Shown: in pieces, positions 1 to 11,853 of the stretch | Layout: each line of letters opens with the position of its first letter | Position numbering within the stretch: position 1 is the stretch's first letter | Assembly: GCA_035048815.1 (NCBI GenBank) | Contig: JAUCBN010000032.1 | Coordinates: 13,603,501 to 13,667,500 of the forward strand | Reading direction: 5' to 3' | Length of the DNA stretch: 64,000 nucleotides | Source of the DNA: Abelmoschus esculentus | Lineage: Eukaryota; Streptophyta; Magnoliopsida; Malvales; Malvaceae | Notes under the pieces: model-generated | What the model saw: only the letters and a program-made list of their open reading frames with translations | Told to the model about the DNA's origin: nothing | Database searches by the model: none | Translations under genes and position numbers: made by a program

Positions 1-237
1 CTGAGTGCAAAATTGAAAGGGAAATCCTTGCTGGTTTATGTTTTGAAGGTTGCATAGAGTGCCTATGTGTACTTCATTTGGGAGGAGAGGAATAGAAGAT
101 TGTTTAGACATTCTTTTAGGCCTGCTGATAGTATTATGGATTGTGTAAAAGAGGTTGTTCGTATTCAATCTCGAAATAGAATTATAAACTTTGATGATGT
201 AAATAGGAACATATGTACATCTTGGAGAATTCTTTAG
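1..237 (+). mobile_element. 3' tail of a LINE reverse-transcriptase ORF (decayed)
   Basis: Frame 1 reads through one internal stop (TAG, about base 55) to a TAG at 235-237. The peptide contains AYVYFIWEERNRRLF followed by VKEVVRIQSRNRI, the usual extreme C-terminus of plant non-LTR reverse-transcriptase proteins, after the zinc-binding region. The upstream RT and endonuclease lie outside the window. No poly(A) tail or target duplication was recognised. It could be a LINE relic inside an older repeat. Confidence 0.6.
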
Positions 238-1700
238 GGATGGATGCCTAAGTGTATTATAGAAGTTGTTCTTTTGTCTTGGATAATAAATTACACTTAT
301 CCAAAAAAATAAGAAAAAACCCAAACAAAAGTAACCTCAAATGTAAATTATCCAAAACAACTCTAGTACCCGTCTATGTATGTCTCCGGTTCGAAAAATT
401 ATTAAGTGACCCTTGTTCACAACGTCATCCATGGTCTCGATTAATCAAGATCTTGATCTTAATTTTTTTCGAAGTGAATCATCACCTCTTTCCTACATTT
501 ACTTAGTGGGTGGGTAGTTATTAGGTGATTATTTAAAGACCAACGGTCATAATTGCATGGACCATGAATGACGCGGTGAATAAGGTTTACCTAATAATCT
601 CTCCTCCGGTTCATCCTTATTAACTTGTAGCCAAAGAATGTTGCTATGCACGTGAGTCACATTTTAAAATAGTTTTAGTTAAATAAGTGTTTAAAATCTA
701 GCTTTTAAATTGGTATTTAAATTTTTATTAAAAATATATTTTAATTTTTTTAGATAAGGTAAATGTTTTTGTTGACTTTAAAATAAATTAAAAATAAAAT
801 TTTAAGTATATATTTCAGTTAAAAATAAAATTTTAAATATCTATTTTAATAAAAAATTATTTTAAATATATATTATAAAAATATATAATTTAGATACTTA
901 TTTTATAATTAAGCTTTTAAAGGAAAAATTTTGTTTTCAGCTAAACATATTTTAAAATTAAAATTTGATGATTTAAAGGTTTTATTTTATAATTTGATTT
1001 TTTTTAGTAATGATTTTTGCATGTTTTATTGTTAATATTAGTCGTTCATTTCGGTTATTCAATGGTCATAGATTCGTATAAAATTAAATAAGTTTTCCAC
1101 TATATAACTAGATCTCATCTCTATATATGTGTGAGAGAGAGATTCAAGTTATATAGTGTAAAACGTAAAGAGTTTTACAGAATTTTTCAGATCATTGGAT
1201 TATTAAAGTGGATGGTTTAAATTAACTTTTTATTTTTTTCCAAGTGGTAACTTTTACATAGTTGACTGTCAATCTGAATCATCTATTTTAGTCATCCAAT
1301 AATCTAAAAAACGTATAAAATTTAAAGAATTCTACACAAATTCATGATCATCAGATAAGTAAAATGAATGGATGAAATTAACAATAGAAAATGTGAAGAT
1401 TATCACTTGAAAATAAAATAAAAAAATAATCTTAGTCATTTATTATTTTTAACGGTTAAAAAAATAGTAAAACTCATTTAGTTTTACATCATATAAATGT
1501 TAATCCATATATAAGGATATGATCAAGTTACACAGTATGAAACTTAAAGTGATTTAAACTAATTCATAATCATTGGATAAATGAGATTAATAATAAAAAT
1601 TTTAAAGAGTATCACTTGAAAAAAAATTTAATTATGTTACGACCACCCAACAATATAAGATGAATGTAAAACAAAATAAATTTTATGTCATATCAGTTGA
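238..1700. other. AT-rich intergenic DNA, no gene seen
   Basis: The 84-codon open frame at 252-506 has no recognisable motif and overlaps plain AT-rich sequence. Short inexact repeats of an 'aagagttttac...atcattggat' type recur between 1080 and 1640, suggesting a decayed repeat of unknown class. Confidence 0.4.
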
Positions 1701-1706
1701 TCTTAA

Positions 1707-3331
1707 TATATATATATATGATGAGTCTACCACGTGCGACGAATACCGCTGAACATCATTAACGACGAATACCGTTGAATATTATTAAATTAATTAATAA
1801 AAATAAATATTTTAAGGACTTAACATACAATTAATCATTACATAAAAAGTCAATTAAATTATCTTTATATACATAAAAATTTTGATTTTTAATAAAGATA
1901 AACTATCTCACCTATTTTTATATTTCTATTTTGATACCCAAATTAATTATTTTAACAAAATGGTACTTAATGTTAAATATTATTTTTATTTTGATACCTT
2001 ATTGTAAAAATAAATGAAAATAGTGAATTTGTTTGATCAAATAATAGTTCTAATCTTTAAAAGTATTATAATTTATTAATTTAGTCTAAAATATTATCAA
2101 TTTAAAGATTATTTTTAATTTTTTGGACTAAAAATATAAAAAGAAATTTATTTTTTTTAATAAAATTAAGCAACTATATATTTTGATTAAGTGTTTTATG
2201 TGAAAAATAAATTTTTCCACCGTTAGTTTTTGACATACCGATAAAATCATAAAAAGGGATTATGATCAGAACAAAACATTTGATCCTTACTATAAAGAAT
2301 GCCTGTTAATTATATGAATGATAAATTGTTGAAAAGCTAAACAAAATGTTATAAAGACATACTAAAATTATCATTAAAATAAAAGAATAAAACTACCGTA
2401 CAAGCACTTTCTCACTTTCACCGTTATTTATCTATTTTGTAAGAATTTAAGTAGTTAGAACAAATATATGAAAATATAATCTTAATATAAAACAATATAT
2501 TAATACATATTCACCTAACTTTAAATATAATCTTCGTGTATTATTCAATATTATTAAGCATCGAAAGTTTCCAGAATTTGTTAATTAGTTAAGAATCAGT
2601 TGTGCTTATGCTAACTGTTTTCGGTTAGCCGAGCTTTATCCCAAGCTCACCTTCTGTGTATATAAATAAGTGAGCTTATGGTTTCTGTAAAAAACTTGAG
2701 TTCAATAATATCTTCTTTTGTGTAAAATTTCTTGTTCTACTTGAGTTTTCAATAAATATTTGTATTTATACAACTTATATTCATAATAACTTATTCTTTT
2801 TTGACAATATAATCATAATTATTTAATTTTTCTTTTTATCATTTAATTAATTATTTATAAAAAATAATAATAAATAATAATCTTCATAAACATATATTAA
2901 CTTGTAAAAGTTTTTAGATTATTAAAAATAATAAATAATAATATTTTAATAAAAAATTAATTTTAAGAAAATTATGCCTCACATGATGATATTCAACATG
3001 AAATTAAATTGATTTTATTTTTTTACGCTTATTAAAAATTAATTCAATTTAAAATTAGGTATTATTTTATTAAAAAAATTAGTTTGAGTATCAAAATAAA
3101 AATATAAAAATAGGTAAAGTACTAAATATATAGTTTATCTTAATTAAAAAATAAAATGAATATTATATGAAAAATAATTTAATTAAAAAATTTAAATAAT
3201 TATTAATTACATATTAAGTCCTTAAAATTTTTAATCTTTATTAATTAATTTAATAATTTTCAACGATGTTCAACGTTTATAATATTTAGCGGTGTTCGTC
3301 GTCCGTTATAGAATTTTCCATATATATATTA
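1707..3331. mobile_element. Foldback element with about 280-bp inverted arms
   Basis: About 1707-1985 is repeated in inverted orientation at about 3015-3331. Shared landmarks from each end inward are TATATATATG, a CGACGAAyACCGC block, TTGAATATTATTAAATTAAT, 'aaggactta' and 'acctatttttatattt'. The roughly 1 kb between the arms is AT-rich and contains an LTR-like segment (2579-2800). No transposase is visible, so it looks like a non-autonomous foldback element or MITE. Arm divergence is considerable and no clean target duplication could be fixed. Confidence 0.55.
2579..2800 (+). mobile_element. LTR-like promoter segment (possible copia solo LTR)
   Basis: Starts TGTTAATTAGTTAAGAATC, carries a TATATAAATAAG box near 2660, then a T-rich transcribed part ending near a 'tttatacaac' string. 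TG start, TATA box and short length fit a copia-type LTR in the loop of the foldback element. The right end and the target duplication are not resolved, so the call is tentative. Confidence 0.35.
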
Positions 3332-3360
3332 TACTAATCTAAAGGAACATTTGTTGCAAT

Positions 3361-3899
3361 TAGGGGTGTTCATTGTCGGATATTGGATCAGATCTGTTTT
3401 TTTAATATTCGGGTTTCAGATCAATGATATAATGATCTGTATCTGATCTGAAAAATATGAATATCCACATATTAGGATATCGGATATTCAGATCGGATAG
3501 TCGGATATCCAATTATCCAAAAATATAATTTGATTATACTAATTTTTTTTGAATTTGAATGTTGTATTTATAAAAAAATTAGAATTTTGAATATAATAAA
3601 CAACAAATTACTAAATACAATAAGATTCACAATTATAAAAGTTTTAATTTTTAAAAAATTTAAATATAACGGGCACTAAATTATTTAAAACAAGATTAAT
3701 ATTAATAAAATTTTAAATTTTTGGATTTTTAGATAGTTCGAAACTTGAAATATTATGATCCGTATCTGATCCGAAAAACTTAAAATCAGATCGGATATCC
3801 GATCCAAAAATAAAAACCTAATTAAATATTCAAATTTTTAGATCGGATCAATAGATAATCAAATCGAATCAATCGGATCTAATATTTTTAAACACCCTA
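3361..3899. mobile_element. Small hAT-like non-autonomous element
   Basis: The left end is TAGGGGTGTTCA and the right end TAAACACCCTA, an inverted pair with one base missing on the right. Flanks are GTTGCAAT (3353-3360) and ATTGCAAT (3900-3907), an 8-bp target duplication with one mismatch, as expected for hAT elements. The interior is built of GGATATCCGATC-like palindromic repeats and AT-rich filler, with no ORF. Confidence 0.65.
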
Positions 3900-4069
3900 A
3901 TTGCAATCATGCTTCCAGAAATGCGCATATTAGATCTGACTTATAAGAGCCACATATCGTTTCTTTCGTGTTTTCTTGGTGATAACTTATCGTGTTTGTT
4001 TTGCCTAACCTAAATTTGCCACACAAATCAATGGACTGAATTTATTTGTAGGTTCATTTGTTGCGGATA

Positions 4070-5465
4070 GGTACGTAAGAACAGTTATTCGGATGGGTTT
4101 TAGATCGGGTATTGTTAAGTTTGATAAAATCAGATACAGGTTATCTCAGATTGATTTGATATTTTGAATCGATTCGGGTCGAATGTGAGTCTATTTTAGG
4201 TTGGGTCCATTTTAGGTCAGGTTCATTTCAGTTCGGGTCCAAATTAGATAATTGACAGGTTTATTTCAGGTCAGGTAGATTTCAGGTCAGTTGTATTTCA
4301 AGTCAGTTTTATTTCAGGTTGAATTAATTTGAGTTTTAAATTCATTTTAATTAAAATTATTAAGTTTGAGTTTGATACAAATAAGTAATTAAGTAAATAA
4401 TCGATAGACTTTGGATTGAACGATTGATCATTCATTTTGAATTAATTATTTAATATCTAATGTCTTTAACTAGCATGAACACATTAAAAATAAATATTAC
4501 GTACTACACTAAACAAAAATATCATCAAATGATTTACATCTTAAAAATTTGGTTAAATTACAAAAATTAAAAATTAATAAAGCATAAACATTGAACAAGA
4601 AATAATAAAGTTTTAATTTAAAAAGGATAAACATCAATAAAATAAAATATTATCTTATTAAAAACACTAAACTAAATTAGAAAAATAAATAATAGTCAAT
4701 TTAAAATATAAATAAAGTTATAAGGACTAAATTGTAAAAATTATAAATTAATAATAGTTAAATTCGATAAAAAATTTAATTTTAATGTATTTCAATACAT
4801 TATAGTTTATACATATACAATATAGTTTAATACATTTCAAAAATGAAATTATAAAATGTATACTATATATGAAATGTATAGTACAATATAAAAATATATA
4901 ATATATATGTATGCATATGTATATAATATATAAGTACGTATGTAAGTATACGTATACTTATATACTATACATTAATATATGCATGCTTATTACTTATATA
5001 TATATATGCATAAATATTAGACGTATATATTAATATATGTATATAATACACATTAACATATACTATGTATATAATATAGTTTATTATATATAATATACTT
5101 TAATATATATATATATACTTAAATGTATACTAATATATGTATTTAATTTGTTTATGAATTAATGTATGCATGTGTTTAATTAATGTATGTATATTATTAA
5201 TTTTTTAAGCTCAACATTAATCTTTTAAACTTAAATCACTAAACTAATTCTCTAAGACCAATTCTTCAATCACTGATCTAATTTCTTATGATCAAATTGA
5301 AATAATTTTAAAATATATAATCTTATTTTTACTAAATGAGGACTAAATCGAATAAAAATAAAATTTATTTTCGAGTGATCATAACCAAATTAAAATAATT
5401 ATAAAATAAGACGTAGAGTGACGCGAGATTCAATTTTTTAGGCGCGACTTATATAAAAATAATAT
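4070..5465 (+). repeat. Dispersed AT-rich repeat, copy 1 (inverted partner at 52.3-53.9 kb)
   Basis: Begins with a degenerate array of 'aggtcgggttcatttc' units (4080-4340), continues into a 'gataatattttattttattaa' type AT-rich body and a TATA/ATGTAT microsatellite (4790-5190), and ends in 'agagtgacgcgagattc...taggcgcgact'. The same blocks occur in the same relative order on the opposite strand at 52280-53910. No coding sequence is seen. The class is unknown; an LTR or a large non-autonomous element is possible. Confidence 0.6.
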
Positions 5466-6129
5466 TTTTAATTAATCATATTTAATCAAAGTTTATTATC
5501 TGGTTATATGTTGTAATAATAATAATCACACTCCAAAATTTACTATATATGTTAATTTCTTCCAAAATTTTATTTCCCCCTCTTTTTTATATAATAACCA
5601 AAACTTATTTCTAATCCTCTTCAAAATTTTAAGTAACTTATATCCTTTCAAAAATTTTATACTAAAAGTAAACTAATTTAAAACTTAAAAAATGAGTGGC
5701 TTATTTCCTTTCATTTTTTTTATTATTTATCTTTTTTCTTTTTTATCAATTTTTTTGGTTTAATTTAATTGAGTCATAATTTAGATTAATTTAATAAAAA
5801 TATACATTTAATTTAATTTTAGAATTTTTTAATTATATTTGTAATTTATGTTTTTAAATTTTAATTTATCTTAATTAATCTTAAGCTTAATAAATTAATT
5901 TAACTTAATTAAATATTAATTTAAAATTAAAATTAAATATATTAAAATTAAATAAAGTAGTAAATTAATTAATTAAATTAAATATGTAATACTAAATTTA
6001 AATATCAATCCCTAAATTAATTATCATGTCTAATTTTATTTTTTAAGCCTAATTTTATTTATCAATATTTTAAATTTATCAAATTATAGATATACTTAAT
6101 TATATGTCATATAAATATTAAGTCTTGTT
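5466..6129. other. AT-rich intergenic DNA, nothing recognised
   Basis: Dominated by 'taattaaattaa' and 'aaaattaaatat' strings with no ORF, terminal repeats or promoter-like signal. Confidence 0.4.
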
Positions 6130-6515
6130 AATATTAGTTCAGGTCAATAATAAGTAGGGTTCAAAACAAGTTGGGTCATTTATCAGGTCGGGTTCAAAAC
6201 ATGTCGGGTAAAATCTGGTATCGGATCGATTCAGGCGGATAATATCGGTTATATACCAGGTCAGACTCAGGTTCGGGTTCGTTTCAGTCGGATGCAGGTT
6301 GAGTTTCGGGTCCACAATAATAAGTTGAAATCGGGTTCGGGTAATCCTTGATCAGATATAGTTCGGGTTCGGTTACTAAAGTAACATGTCCAATTCGGGT
6401 TCGAGTCAACAATAGTCGGATACAGATCAGGTTTAAGTCATTATATCCTTGATTAAACCAAGTTTTAACTCGAATAGATTTTAATCGGGTTTTTAGGTCG
6501 GGTAAACTTTTTACG
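6130..6515. repeat. Degenerate GGTCGGGTTC-type repeat array
   Basis: Successive imperfect copies of a 'caggtcgggttcaaaac' / 'cgggttcgggt' unit. It resembles the array at the start of the 4.07 kb repeat and its inverted copy near 53.7-53.9 kb. A 97-codon minus-strand frame (6284-6577) is only the reading of this simple array. Confidence 0.5.
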
Positions 6516-7385
6516 CGACTAAGGGGATGCATACAGCTCCTTAAAACAATAATTATATCTCTCTTCTTTGGAAACAAGTTTAAATTAAGGTGAACATTTT
6601 CTAAAAAATAATATAATTTTTATAAATAAAAATATTTATATATTCATTTTAAGAAAAATATTTTAGATCTTATTTTAAATTACCACGGTCGCCGCTAATG
6701 TCAATAAAATTCAGTATTAAGGGCGGAGAGAAAAATATATCGCACTATCAATTATTTTTAAATTGAAATGAATTATATTTTAATATTTTTATATGAAAAT
6801 AATAAAGAAATTGTTTTTCAATTATCTTTATAATGTGATTCTGTTCATGCCCACTAGGCACTAACCATCTTTCCCTTAAAAATAAAATCTTAACATCTAA
6901 TAATTATATTAATTCTTTATTATTTTCGTAATGAATTGCATAATCAAGTGGGACAAATCTCATAACATAGACACAAATTCTCCCAATATTCTTTTCTTAA
7001 AATGTAATGTTGCACTACTAAATTACTTGCTAAATAGACCGTAAAATAAGGTGTCAGTACTAATAAAAAATAAAATTAAACTAACAAGAATAATAAATAA
7101 AATATGTCGTGATATAGAGGTCACTCACCGTCTTAAAAATAATTTATCTCAATGTATGTACTCGTTACTTTAGGTGATTGTCTTCCGAAAGTTAACATGG
7201 TCGCTTTAAAAGATGTAGACCCAAAATAAGTAAAACTTTAGGGATGAAACAGCTGTAAGAAATTCTGACGTTTAAACATGTAAGCTAAACTGTTGTTACT
7301 AACAGATGGTCTGGCCCTGGACCATTGACAAAGGAAATGGAACACTGATGTATAAAGCACATAAAAAAGTTCAAATTGCACCAAC
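6516..7385. other. Intergenic DNA downstream of the glycosyltransferase gene
   Basis: AT-rich with no ORF of note. The last roughly 150 bases (7230-7385) probably include the 3' untranslated region of the minus-strand glycosyltransferase, but no clear polyadenylation signal was fixed. Confidence 0.35.
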
Positions 7386-8795
7386 TTAAACAGACTGATT
7401 CATCCACTTTGTAGCAACCTCAGAAAGTGCCTTGGTGGAAGAACCATGCTCCGAAAGTGCCTTCGACGCAGCTTCGTTTAGATCCTTCATTTTATTTCGA
7501 ACTCCTTTTCCTTCTTCGCCTTCCATTAGACCCTTGACGATCTTCGAGATCTCCTCTCGGCAAACTAAGCCGTTCTCATTAGGTTTTACTCGCAATGCCA
7601 CTCGAATATCTTCGGTTAGCATCGTGGCATTCATTTTCTGTTCGGCGTAGAGTGGCCATGCGATTAAAGGTACACCAGAAACAATGCTTTCGAGAGTGGA
7701 ATTCCATCCGCAATGAGTCAAGAACCCTCCGGTCGAGCCGTGGCTAAGCACTTGAGCCTGTGGTGCCCAAGATGGCACCACTAGACCCCGGCCTTTGGTC
7801 CTCTCGAGGAACCCTTTTGGTAGAAAATCAAAAGGGTCGTTCTGGCTCTCCGCACTGAAAAATGTAGCATTGGCCACCTTATCATTTGGACTTCTTGCAA
7901 CCCACAGAAACCGTTGCTCACTCATTTCTAAACCCATGGCCAACTCGTTTAGTTGGTCTGAAGACAGGGTCCCACCACTTCCAAACGAGACAAACAAAAC
8001 CGACCCATGTGGCTGATCATCTAACCACTTCAAACAACCCGACCCATCAGCTACATTACTCGGATCAACGTTAACAAGCGGGCCAACCGGGTAAACAGGA
8101 GGCTTACCCGGTTCTTTCTCCTGCAAAGCCTTTAAAACTCCACCTTCCAAGTCGATGAAACTGTTCACCATAATCCCTTCCGCCAATCTGTACCTCTTCG
8201 CATGATGAAGAACCCATTTGTAAGCATCGTTTTTCCTGTCTTGAACCGGGTCCAATAATTCCTTGCCGGAAATCGGTACGCACCCCGGAATTCTCACCTC
8301 CGACAGGTCCCTGTACTCGGATAAAACCACCGTGTCAAGCTTCAGCAGGTGAAGAAACAAAGACAAGGCCATGGCGGTTGACGGGTAAAACACGAACGGC
8401 GAAATATTGAATTCTTTAGCAACATCAAACGCGTCGGTCCCGAACAGATCGACCACCAAGCCGACAAGTTTCGTCTCTACTACCAATGACTTCAAAGTAT
8501 CCCGAAGGAAAGACAGCGAACGAGCCACCGTTGAAGAAATCACCGTTTCGATTTTGGCATCTTCAGGGAGGTCGCTCAGGTCAACAGGAGGAAGAAAAAC
8601 GTAATCTATAGAACTCGGAAGGGAATCGAGAGCTGATTTTTGAGCTTTAGTCGGAGAATCACCTGTTGGGATAACAAACGTGACGGTGAAGCTGTGCTGG
8701 TGAACAAATCGTTTAGCAAACTCAACGAGTGGAATAAGATGACCCATCCCAGGACTGGGCAGAATGGCTATATGGGGTGTCTGCATTTTCTCCAT
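7386..8795 (-). CDS. UGT72B: UDP-glycosyltransferase, family 72 (UGT72B-like)
   Basis: An intact single-exon gene of 469 codons. It should transfer glucose from UDP-glucose to small phenolics; family 72 members act on monolignols, hydroquinone-type phenols and xenobiotic anilines in the cytosol. Seen: SPGMGH with the presumed catalytic His19, its partner Asp116 in LVVDLFGTD, and a complete 44-residue PSPG sugar-donor box at residues 343-386 starting WAPQ, containing HCGWNS and ending EQ. There is no signal peptide, as usual. The ATG at 8795 was chosen over the longer open frame to 8822 because that frame opens with TTG and this ATG has a GCCATGG context. Length is normal for the family. Substrate cannot be read from sequence; subgroup B is inferred from overall resemblance. 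Confidence 0.95.
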   Translation of the reverse strand: MEKMQTPHIAILPSPGMGHLIPLVEFAKRFVHQHSFTVTFVIPTGDSPTKAQKSALDSLPSSIDYVFLPPVDLSDLPEDAKIETVISSTVARSLSFLRDTLKSLVVETKLVGLVVDLFGTDAFDVAKEFNISPFVFYPSTAMALSLFLHLLKLDTVVLSEYRDLSEVRIPGCVPISGKELLDPVQDRKNDAYKWVLHHAKRYRLAEGIMVNSFIDLEGGVLKALQEKEPGKPPVYPVGPLVNVDPSNVADGSGCLKWLDDQPHGSVLFVSFGSGGTLSSDQLNELAMGLEMSEQRFLWVARSPNDKVANATFFSAESQNDPFDFLPKGFLERTKGRGLVVPSWAPQAQVLSHGSTGGFLTHCGWNSTLESIVSGVPLIAWPLYAEQKMNATMLTEDIRVALRVKPNENGLVCREEISKIVKGLMEGEEGKGVRNKMKDLNEAASKALSEHGSSTKALSEVATKWMNQSV

Positions 8796-8930
8796 GGCAA
8801 ATGAAAACAAAAACAAAAGCAAACTATATTCTCTTCTCTCTTCTCTCTTCTGAGTTCTGTCTGTTGTTGTGTGTTTGGTATGAAGGAAAATGTAGAAGAA
8901 GGGTGATGTTTATATTGATGGTGGAGTCAG
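8796..8930 (-). promoter_or_regulatory. 5' UTR and core promoter of the glycosyltransferase
   Basis: On the minus strand an AATATAAA box (8909-8916) lies about 115 bases upstream of the ATG, which places the likely transcript start near 8880. The leader just before the ATG is GA-rich (CTCTTCTCTC on the plus strand, about 8829-8850). No specific operator-like element was recognised. Confidence 0.5.
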
Positions 8931-9414
8931 ATTGTGTAGATTTGTTTGTTTAGGGTGGTAGACTTGAATTTGTATAGCAATACTGGGCAGCTATACCTAT
9001 TTTCTTCCTTCTTGTTCAACGAGTGTGGGTGGAATTGCTGATGGCTGCTGAGATGGGGGAAGGAACTTCTAGAGGAAAGGGGTTTACAGCTATTTTAATA
9101 CTTAATAATTTTGATATTATGGTACGGAGTGTGGACAAGGTGATGTCAGTTCAACGTAAGGCTTAGGTCATAGATAACTTGTTCTCTCGTTTATTTCATG
9201 CTTTAGTTTCAGTTTCTTTTGCTTCCTTTTTCGAGCCGTTTTGGTGAAAATAATCAAATATATATTTTAATTTTAAGATAAAATTTATTTATATTTTTAA
9301 TTTTTTAATTATAAATATATTTTATATACTTGTTGAATTCGAATTATTATTTCTTGGTTTCAGCTTTGGAGTTTAAAAAGAGCTTATATGCGTATTTTAA
9401 AATTTTCTAAAAAT
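8931..9414. other. Upstream flank of the glycosyltransferase
   Basis: No ORF or repeat recognised. It probably holds the distal promoter, then AT-rich DNA up to the LTR element that begins at 9420. Confidence 0.35.
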
Positions 9415-9419
9415 ATTTT

Positions 9420-11831
9420 TGTAATACCCGAATTTCGTCCGAGTTCAAATATATAATAAAACTACAAGTAAATATTAAATAAATAAATAATAAAAATAAA
9501 ATAAATAAACAAAAATTAAAAATAATAAATAAATGAAGGGCATTAAATCGGTTACCAAAAAATAAGGAGTTGGCATGAAACAATTACCAAAGAAAGAGAG
9601 GGTAATTTTAGGAATGATGGAGCAATAATGGGGATGGATGATTGCAATTAGGGGAGAGTAAGTGAAGAGAGAGAAGAGACCAATTGCCGAAATTGAAAGG
9701 TCACCGGAGCATTAACAGTCGACATAAAAGCTAATCGACGCGTCACCGAAGTTCGTCAAAATCGTCAAAAGGTAATTTCAAGCCCTCTTTTATCATTCTC
9801 CTGTAACAAAAAAACAGTCTAGGTTATCAATTTGTTCGAAAAGAACTATTTTAAATCCTTAGATCTAAAAGTGAAACAGAAGATTCCGGTTGTTTATCTT
9901 AATTTTCTGTGAGGTTTGATTTTGCTGGTGTTGAAAATGAGTGCGAAGGGATCAGTTTTGGGTAGGTTTAGGTTTAGGATGGGTGAAGTTGTTGGATTTT
10001 GATGAATCTGAGTTTAGATCTAGGTTTAGGATGAAAATTGTGAAGAACAAGTAGTTTTAGGGTTCCGACGCGGTGGTCGAAAATCATTCTAGCGATGGAG
10101 CACGGTGGTCGAAGTAATAAACCTCACCGGAGAAGATGATTGGAGGTTTTGGTGGTTGTCAGAAAACTCGTCGGAATATGGTTGGTGGTTGGCATTTTAG
10201 ATCGAACGGTGGTTGGCATGGCTAAGGGTGACCGTGTTCTTCATGTTCTTCATATTCATCATGTTCTTAAGAAAATGCATGGTTTTGATTTGTTTTGAGA
10301 ATGTTTTCTGGATTTTGGAGTGTTTATTTAAGAGAATTTTAGAGAGGTGCAAAGAAGGAGAGAGAAAATAATTTATAAAACAAGGATTTTGGTCAAAACA
10401 AGGATTTTATATCCTCAACGAAACTGTCATTTTGGACAAAGGTGAATGCGTTTTTTTAAAAATGGAGAAATCTTTCCATGGTCCCTTTAGGTTTAAATTG
10501 TAATTCACTTTAGTCCCTATTTCTTTTAATCAAAGCCTAAAACTTTGAAATTTCTTCAATTTAGTCATCAATTGAACTTAATTTGATCCCTCAACTTAGG
10601 ATTTCTTTAATTAGGTCCTTAATTGAATTTAATTAAAATTATAAGTTTTAGGATTCTTTTAATTTGGTCACTAATTAGACTCAATTTGACCCTTAGGATT
10701 ATGTACTTCACGATTTAGTCCTAAATCCTTTTAATTAGACCTTATAGTTCAAATTATTTCAATTAGATTACTCATAAGGTGTAATTTGGGCTTCATGCTT
10801 TGAAATAAGAATTATTTTGGGCTTTATCTTTTGATTTTATGCTTTAATTTATTTTTATTTATTTGTGTGCATATTTTGAGAGTATATAATTTATTTTGTT
10901 TAGGAGATCACTTAATTCAAACCTAGATAATTAAATTAGAGCCTTTTAGGATTAGTCACTTTAATTAAGTAATTAATTTTATTATGGAGAAAATTATAGT
11001 AACGATGACATTTTAATCATATACCTCGGATACACTGAGTGGTCAGTGTTTTGACGTAACATTATGTTGGTCAATAGTGTACTTTGATATCGCATTCGAC
11101 GTATCATATCATTGAAACATAGAAAATGACAAATAATTTAGGGTTAGAATTAAATAAAATCAATTAGGTAGATAACTAGAGGCATCAATAATAATTATTA
11201 ATTTATTCGGTGTCTAGATGGTAGTGTCCGATTGTTCGAATGTTATTATAATACATTTGATAAATTAATAATTTAATAAGGTTTTAAATATTTAATTAAT
11301 GAAGCCTTATAGGTTAGAACTTAATTCGACAAGATAATAATTGGTCATGCATTTAAAACCTTTTGGGTCAGAATTTTTATTTCTTTAAATACGAGTTAAG
11401 GTTTCCTATTATAGGACGTCTTATTCAAAACTCGTATTTAAAAGAAATGTACCTTTTTGCCCAAAAGGATATCCTCATTCGAACGATATCCATCTGACAA
11501 TGACGAATTAAATTTATATTATTATTAAAAATGCCAAAATGCCACGAGTAATTAATAAGGTACCAATCTCGGGAGTTCGTAAGGATCGTACTTACTCGTA
11601 ATCAACTCTCGAACCTAAATATTTTAAAAATGAATATCTGGTTTGTTTTATGGTGTTTGACCTACCAAAGTGGCCGGTGGCGACTCTAAGTCATTTTTAA
11701 AATTGAAAGAATACATATTTTTTAACACGATCCTAATTTTCATAATTAACAATTAAAAGTAATAAAAGTTTATTTTCAAAATTAACTCGCTAGGTTATTT
11801 TTACACTTTCAGTTTTAAAATGGTCGCGACA
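9420..11831 (+). repeat. 5' LTR of the Tat-like element
   Basis: Starts TGTAATACCCGAATTTCG, a common start for plant gypsy LTRs, and ends GGTCGCGACA just before a primer-binding-site-like sequence. The part from about 9990 is repeated at 16274-18124, about 93-96% identical by eye where lines were compared. It contains oligo-pyrimidine 'ggtccctttagg' and 'tttagtccctattt' stretches and a TATATAATTT box near 10890. Confidence 0.75.
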
Positions 11832-11833
11832 GC

Positions 11834-11853
11834 TTGGTGACTCCGCTGAGGAT
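11834..11853 (+). other. Primer-binding-site-like sequence
   Basis: TTGGTGACTCCGCTGAGGA lies two bases inside the 5' LTR. It resembles the TGGCGACTCCGCTGGGGA-type site of plant Tat/Ogre elements. The matching tRNA was not determined. Confidence 0.5.

Noticed and set aside
6284..6577. 97-codon minus-strand frame
   Set aside because: It is the reading of a degenerate GGTCGGGTTC array, with no protein-like features.
8796..8822. Longer start for the glycosyltransferase
   Set aside because: The extension opens with TTG, not ATG, and the family N-terminus begins close to the HIAILPSPGMGH motif; ATG 8795 also has a better context.
9420..9989. Extra 570 bases of the 5' LTR as a separate insertion
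   Set aside because: They start with the typical TGTAATACCCG LTR terminus and the ATTTT flanks match across the whole element, so truncation of the 3' LTR is the simpler reading.
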